Of a stretch of DNA of 64,000 nucleotides, positions 59,907 to 64,000 are shown piece after piece. Where the stretch lies: NCBI GenBank assembly GCA_902802795.1, contig CADCNI010000009.1, forward strand, positions 1-64,000, given 5' to 3'. The position numbers and the translations under genes were made by a program. Position 1 is the stretch's first letter, and each line of letters begins with the position of its first letter. The stretch is from an uncultured Ruminococcus sp. (GTDB taxonomy: Bacteria > Bacillota > Clostridia > Oscillospirales > Acutalibacteraceae). The notes under the pieces were generated by a model. That model was not told the DNA's origin, did no database searches, and saw nothing but the letters and a program-made list of their open reading frames with translations.

Positions 59907-60236
59907 ATGGCAAACAAAACGCACGTCAGAGAAGGCGACACCGTCATGGTGATCAGCGGTGACGACAAGGGCCAGACCGGCAAGGTGCTGGAAGTCAGCC
60001 CGAAAGAAGGCAAAGTCATCGTTGAGGGTCTCAACAAGGTCAAAAAGCATGTCAAGCCCCGCAGAATGGGCGAGAAGGGCGGCATCATCGAGGCCGAAGC
60101 TCCGATGTACGCTTCCAAGGTTCAGATTTACTGCTCCGGCTGCAAAAAGGCTGTCCGCATCAAGCATAAGTTCGTCGAAGACGGCGACAAGACCCGCAAG
60201 GTTCGCGTGTGCGCCAAGTGCGGCAAGACGCTGTAA
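59907..60236 (+). CDS. rplX: 50S ribosomal protein L24
   Basis: About 109 residues. KOW motif HVREGDTVMVISGDDKGQTG, and a C-terminal C-x2-C..C-x2-C pair (YCSGCKKAVRIK and RVCAKCGKTL), a zinc-binding variant seen in many Firmicutes. ATG at 59907 follows AGGAGGG; the TTG at 59898 lies too close to it. Confidence 0.97.
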   Translation: MANKTHVREGDTVMVISGDDKGQTGKVLEVSPKEGKVIVEGLNKVKKHVKPRRMGEKGGIIEAEAPMYASKVQIYCSGCKKAVRIKHKFVEDGDKTRKVRVCAKCGKTL

Positions 60237-60255
60237 GCAAGGAGGTAAGTGAATC

Positions 60256-60795
60256 ATGGCGAGAATGAAAGATTTCTACAAGAGCGAGGTCGCACCCGCT
60301 CTCATGGAAAAGTTCGGATACAAGAGCGTTATGCAGATCCCCAAGCTCGACAAGATCGTGATCAACGTCGGCTGCGGTGAGGCAAAGGACAACTCCAAGG
60401 TCGTTGACGCAATCGTGAAGGACATCGAGACCATCACCGGTCAGCATCCCACGATCTGCCACGCCAAGAAGTCGGTTGCGAATTTCAAGCTCAGAGAAGG
60501 CGTGCCGATCGGCGTCAAGGTCACACTCAGAGGCGAGAGAATGTATGAATTCCTCGACAGACTCTTCAATGTGGCGCTGCCCCGCGTCAGAGACTTCAGA
60601 GGCATCAACGCCAACGCTTTCGACGGCAGAGGCAACTACAACATGGGTCTCAAAGAGCAGCTCATCTTCCCTGAGATCGAGTTCGACAAGATCGACAAGG
60701 TCAGAGGCATGGATATCTGCTTTGTAACAACGGCAACGACAGACGAAGAAGGCAGAGAGCTCCTCAAGCTGATGGGCGCTCCCTTCGCGAAATAA
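60256..60795 (+). CDS. rplE: 50S ribosomal protein L5
   Basis: 179 residues. [20 protein letters not shown] and the [19 protein letters not shown] end are typical. L5 binds 5S rRNA, which in this window is encoded apart at 10208-10323. AAGGAGG precedes the ATG. Confidence 0.98.
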   Translation: MARMKDFYKSEVAPALMEKFGYKSVMQIPKLDKIVINVGCGEAKDNSKVVDAIVKDIETITGQHPTICHAKKSVANFKLREGVPIGVKVTLRGERMYEFLDRLFNVALPRVRDFRGINANAFDGRGNYNMGLKEQLIFPEIEFDKIDKVRGMDICFVTTATTDEEGRELLKLMGAPFAK

Positions 60796-60807
60796 GGAGG
60801 TATTATT

Positions 60808-60993
60808 GTGGCAAAGACAGCAATGAAGGTCAAGCAGCAGAGACCTGCGAAGTTCTCCACGAGAGCGTACAACCGCTGCAAGATTTGCGGACGGCCGCAT
60901 GCTTATCTCCGCAAGTACGGCGTTTGCCGTATCTGCTTCAGAGAGCTTGCTCACCAGGGTCAGATCCCCGGCGTCAAAAAGGCAAGCTGGTAA
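60808..60993 (+). CDS. rpsZ: 30S ribosomal protein S14, zinc type
   Basis: 61 residues. C-x2-C..C-x2-C zinc site [20 protein letters not shown] marks the short zinc-binding form of S14. It starts with GTG after AAGGAGG. Confidence 0.98.
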   Translation: MAKTAMKVKQQRPAKFSTRAYNRCKICGRPHAYLRKYGVCRICFRELAHQGQIPGVKKASW

Positions 60994-61015
60994 TGTCGGA
61001 TTGGAGGTAAAATAA

Positions 61016-61420
61016 ATGCAGATTACTGATACAATCGCGGACCTGCTCACCAGAATTCGCAACGCCAGCACGGCGAAGCACGAAACGGTAGATGTTCCCG
61101 CTTCCAACATGAAGAAGGCGATCGTTCAGATCCTCGTTGACGAAGGCTATGTCAAGAGCTACACCGTCATCGAAGACAAGAACAACACGCAGGGCACCAT
61201 CCGCATCGTTCTGAAGTACGGCGCAGGCAAAACGCCCGCGATCACCGGTCTTAAGAGAGTTTCCAAGCCCGGTCTGAGAGTTTATACAAACGTAGAGGAA
61301 ATGCCCAAGGTTCTCAAAGGACTCGGCATCGCCATCCTGTCTACCTCTAAGGGTATCATGACGGACAAGAAGGCAAGAGTCGAGAATGTCGGCGGCGAAG
61401 TCCTCGCATATATTTGGTAA
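61016..61420 (+). CDS. rpsH: 30S ribosomal protein S8
   Basis: 134 residues. [20 protein letters not shown] and the C-terminal [20 protein letters not shown] are conserved. S8 binds the central domain of 16S rRNA and in some bacteria represses the spc genes. Confidence 0.98.
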   Translation: MQITDTIADLLTRIRNASTAKHETVDVPASNMKKAIVQILVDEGYVKSYTVIEDKNNTQGTIRIVLKYGAGKTPAITGLKRVSKPGLRVYTNVEEMPKVLKGLGIAILSTSKGIMTDKKARVENVGGEVLAYIW

Positions 61421-61435
61421 GGAGGTGGCACGCAG

Positions 61436-61984
61436 ATGTCACGAATTGGCAGAAAGCCGATAGCGATACCGGCCGGCGTAGAAGTCAAGGTTGACGGCAA
61501 CAACGTCACCGTCAAGGGTGCAAAAGGCACGCTCACCAAGAGCTTCCACCCCAACATGGAGATCAAGGTCGAAGGCGCAGAGATCGTCGTCAACCGTCCC
61601 AATGATGAGCAGCTCAACCGCTCGCTCCACGGTCTTACCCGTACACTCGTCGCCAACATGGTCGAAGGCGTCAGCAAGGGTTTCTCGAAGGAGCTTGATG
61701 TCATCGGCGTCGGCTACAGAGTTCAGAAGCAGGGCAAGAACCTGGTTATGAACCTCGGTTTTTCGCATCAGGTCATCATGCCTGAAGTTCCCGGCATTAC
61801 GATCGACTGCCCCACGGCCAACAAGATCGTCATTTCCGGTCCCGACAAGCAGCAGGTCGGCCAGTTTGCAGCCGAAGTAAGAGAAAAGCGTCCGCCTGAG
61901 CCGTATAAGGGCAAGGGTATCAGATACACCGGTGAATATGTCCGCAAGAAGGAAGGCAAGACCGGTAAAGGCAAGAAGAAGTAA
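61436..61984 (+). CDS. rplF: 50S ribosomal protein L6
   Basis: 182 residues. [20 protein letters not shown] at the start, and the end [20 protein letters not shown] is diagnostic. It stands near the factor-binding site. GGAGG lies before the ATG. Confidence 0.98.
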   Translation: MSRIGRKPIAIPAGVEVKVDGNNVTVKGAKGTLTKSFHPNMEIKVEGAEIVVNRPNDEQLNRSLHGLTRTLVANMVEGVSKGFSKELDVIGVGYRVQKQGKNLVMNLGFSHQVIMPEVPGITIDCPTANKIVISGPDKQQVGQFAAEVREKRPPEPYKGKGIRYTGEYVRKKEGKTGKGKKK

Positions 61985-62003
61985 GTAAAGGAGTGAATCT
62001 GAA

Positions 62004-62363
62004 ATGGTTAAAAAGGTTGATACCAACAAGGCTAGAATCCGCCGCCACAAGAGAGTGCGCGGTAAAATCTCGGGTACAGCTGAATGCCCCCGTCTCAATG
62101 TATTTCGCTCCGCTGCTAACATCTATGCACAGCTCATTGATGATACCAAGGGCGTAACGCTCTGCTCCGCTTCCACTCTCGACAAGGACTTCGAGGGCAA
62201 CGGCGGCAACAAGGAAGCAGCCCGCAAGGTCGGCGAAAAGATTGCCAAGATCGCTCTCGAAAAGGGCATCGAGGAAGTCGTCTTCGACAGAGGCGGATAC
62301 ATTTATCACGGTCGTGTGCAGGCACTGGCCGACGGCGCCCGCGAGGGTGGACTCAAGTTCTAA
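62004..62363 (+). CDS. rplR: 50S ribosomal protein L18
   Basis: 119 residues. [20 protein letters not shown] and [20 protein letters not shown] are conserved. It binds 5S rRNA together with L5. Confidence 0.98.
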   Translation: MVKKVDTNKARIRRHKRVRGKISGTAECPRLNVFRSAANIYAQLIDDTKGVTLCSASTLDKDFEGNGGNKEAARKVGEKIAKIALEKGIEEVVFDRGGYIYHGRVQALADGAREGGLKF

Positions 62364-62378
62364 GGAGGAGGAGCTGTT

Positions 62379-62879
62379 TTGGCAAGAATTGACGCATCCA
62401 AGATGGAGCTCAACGAATCGGTTGTCGCAATCAACCGCGTTTCAAAGACTGTTAAAGGCGGTCGTATCATGAAATTCGCAGCTCTCGTCGTCGTCGGCGA
62501 CGGAGCAGGCATTATCGGCTTCGGCATCGGCAAAGCCGGCGAAGTGCCGGACGCTATCCGCAAGGGCATTGAGAACGCCAAGAAGAACCTCATCAAGGTT
62601 TCTCTCAAGGGTTCTACCATTCCCCACGAGGTCATCGGCAAGTTCGGCGCAGGCGAAGTGCTTCTCAAGCCCGCCGCCCCCGGTACCGGTGTTATCGCAG
62701 GCGGTCCCGTGCGTGCCGTTCTCGAAGCGGCCGGCGTGAAAGACATCAGAACCAAGGCGCTGCGCTCCAACAATCCCTACAATGTTGTGAGAGCCACCGT
62801 GCAGGGTCTGTCCAGCCTCCGCACCGCGGAGGAGGTCGCTGCCGTCAGAGGCAAGACCGTCAAAGAAATCGTAGGTTAA
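62379..62879 (+). CDS. rpsE: 30S ribosomal protein S5
   Basis: 166 residues. [20 protein letters not shown] and [20 protein letters not shown] are conserved. It acts at the mRNA entry site in helicase function and decoding. The start is TTG after AAGGAGGAGG. Confidence 0.98.
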   Translation: MARIDASKMELNESVVAINRVSKTVKGGRIMKFAALVVVGDGAGIIGFGIGKAGEVPDAIRKGIENAKKNLIKVSLKGSTIPHEVIGKFGAGEVLLKPAAPGTGVIAGGPVRAVLEAAGVKDIRTKALRSNNPYNVVRATVQGLSSLRTAEEVAAVRGKTVKEIVG

Positions 62880-62896
62880 TCGGGAGGTACGCAGTC

Positions 62897-63073
62897 ATGG
62901 CTTATAAAATCACACTTGCGAAGAGCCTCATCGGCTCCAAGAAAGACCAGATCGCAACAGCCCATGCCCTCGGTCTCAAAAAGCCGGGCGACGTCACCGT
63001 GCAGCCCGACAACGCCCAGACAAAGGGCAAGATCAACAAGATCAGCCACCTCGTCGAGGTAACCGAAGCATAA
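62897..63073 (+). CDS. rpmD: 50S ribosomal protein L30
   Basis: 58 residues, beginning [20 protein letters not shown] and followed by [12 protein letters not shown], typical of L30. The ATG at 62897 has GGGAGG about 8 nt upstream. Its place between rpsE and rplO is the usual one. Confidence 0.97.
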   Translation: MAYKITLAKSLIGSKKDQIATAHALGLKKPGDVTVQPDNAQTKGKINKISHLVEVTEA

Positions 63074-63093
63074 CGCAAGGAGGTGCGAAGACA

Positions 63094-63534
63094 ATGAAAT
63101 TAAGCAATCTTTCTCCCGCCGAGGGCAGCGTCCGCGACGTCAAGCGCATCGGCAGAGGCCACGGCTCCGGCAACGGCAAGACCGCGGGCAAAGGCCACAA
63201 GGGTCAGAAGGCAAGAGCCGGCCGCGGCATGCGCCCCGGTTTTGAAGGCGGCCAGATGACGCTCCAGAGAAGAATTCCTAAGAGAGGCTTCAACAACATC
63301 TTTGCGACAGAGTACGCTGAGGTGAATGTCGGCAAGCTCAACGTCTTTGAGGACGGCGCTGTCGTTGACGCGAACGCTCTCATCGCGATGGGAATCATCA
63401 AAAAGGAGCTTGACGGCGTTAAGGTTCTCGGAAACGGCGAGCTCACCAAAAATCTCACCGTAAAGGCGGCAGCTTTCAGCGGTACGGCAGCTCAGAAAAT
63501 TGAGGCTGCAGGAGGAAAGGCCGAGGTGATGTAA
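63094..63534 (+). CDS. rplO: 50S ribosomal protein L15
   Basis: 146 residues. [20 protein letters not shown] and the Gly/Lys-rich [20 protein letters not shown], then [17 protein letters not shown], are diagnostic. A late assembly protein of the large subunit. AAGGAGG precedes the ATG. Confidence 0.98.
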   Translation: MKLSNLSPAEGSVRDVKRIGRGHGSGNGKTAGKGHKGQKARAGRGMRPGFEGGQMTLQRRIPKRGFNNIFATEYAEVNVGKLNVFEDGAVVDANALIAMGIIKKELDGVKVLGNGELTKNLTVKAAAFSGTAAQKIEAAGGKAEVM

Positions 63535-63536
63535 AA

Positions 63537-64000
63537 GTGATTCAGACCATCAGAAATGCTTTTACAATCCCCGATCTCCGCAGAAAACTCCTCTATACGA
63601 TTCTCATCGTATTCATCTTCCGTATCGGCACAGCAATTCCGGTGCCGTTCATTGACTCCGAGCTTCTCAAATCCGCTATGGCGGGTATCACCGACACCGG
63701 CGACAACGGCAACATCATCAGCTATCTCAATATGCTGTCGGGCCGCGCGTTTGAAAACGCTACCCTCTTTGCGATGGGTATCGGCCCCTACATCACGGCT
63801 CAGATTATCATCCAGCTTCTCACCGTCGCCATCCCTTATCTCGAGAGACTGGCGAAGGAGGGCGGCGAGGGCCGCAAGAAGCTGAACAACATCACCCGTG
63901 CCACCACCGTCGGTCTGGGTATCTTCCAGGGAGCAATGTATTATCTCATGCTCAAGAGCTGGAACGTGGTGAGAACCTACGATACCCAGTGGGTCAACAT
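63537..64000 (+). CDS. secY: Preprotein translocase subunit SecY (partial)
   Basis: The first 154 codons, cut by the window edge. It begins at GTG (63537), three bases after the rplO stop, with GAGGTGA upstream. The start (TIRNAFTIPDLRRKLLYTIL) and the second conserved block (FAMGIGPYITAQIIIQLLTV) are SecY. SecY forms the protein-conducting channel; its place at the end of the spc genes is standard. Confidence 0.97.
   Translation, partial: MIQTIRNAFTIPDLRRKLLYTILIVFIFRIGTAIPVPFIDSELLKSAMAGITDTGDNGNIISYLNMLSGRAFENATLFAMGIGPYITAQIIIQLLTVAIPYLERLAKEGGEGRKKLNNITRATTVGLGIFQGAMYYLMLKSWNVVRTYDTQWVN

Noticed and set aside
10324-64000. tRNA genes or 16S/23S rRNA
   Set aside because: No T-arm or conserved 16S/23S segments were recognised by reading; only the 5S gene is supported.

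Overview
The window looks like a chromosome segment of a Gram-positive Clostridia, most likely an Oscillospiraceae/Ruminococcaceae-type gut or rumen bacterium (inference). The grounds are a Firmicutes-type S10-spc ribosomal gene order, zinc-type S14, strong AGGAGG ribosome binding sites with many TTG/GTG starts, near-consensus sigma-A promoters, BspA-like leucine-rich-repeat surface proteins, Thr-rich wall proteins, and a PdaA-type deacetylase that suggests spore formation. The genus cannot be named from the sequence.

Layout. 1-4065: two minus-strand BspA-like LRR secreted proteins with near-identical promoters; one is cut by a small mobile element at the window edge, the other is split by one stop codon. 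4117-10094: a lone RnfA-like membrane protein, prmA, a broken XRE regulator behind an operator-like palindrome, a Nudix protein, a YhfC-like membrane protein and a HEAT-like repeat protein. 10116-10396: a stand-alone 5S rRNA gene on the minus strand with its own promoter and two terminators. 10512-22106: envelope and stress genes (L,D-transpeptidase, Thr-rich surface protein behind a structured leader, Rrf2 regulator with a solute-binding protein, DUF4173-like membrane protein, PdaA, HflX, a zinc-ribbon membrane protein). 22314-36300: PAP2 phosphatase, a degenerate HD-GYP protein, LysM/G5/M23 peptidase, PLC-like protein, a lipoprotein, D,D-carboxypeptidase, phosphoesterase, two M42 aminopeptidases, HAD, GNAT and HD hydrolases. 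36484-53523: mostly poorly known proteins, including a VanX-like dipeptidase with sixteen 12-residue repeats, three consecutive zinc-ribbon membrane proteins, DUF6020, folE-folP, DegV, DUF2752 and TM2 proteins. 53601-64000: the S10-spc ribosomal operon from rpsJ to a partial secY, behind a ~500-nt leader that contains a terminator-like hairpin.

The most unusual content is repetitive DNA. Three layers are visible. (1) A 107-162 bp MITE-like element with TATAGCAATCCAAA terminal inverted repeats has four copies; one interrupts a gene and one supplies a gene's stop codon. (2) A ~400-540 bp, largely self-complementary element has four copies plus a solo end; one copy has replaced the end of a membrane-protein gene. 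(3) Short tandem arrays with a 7-bp period but different unit sequences sit after genes or between them. The third layer resembles the heptanucleotide STRR repeats known from cyanobacteria and is the best candidate for something not described in this lineage. No CRISPR array, tRNA, prophage or transposase gene was seen.
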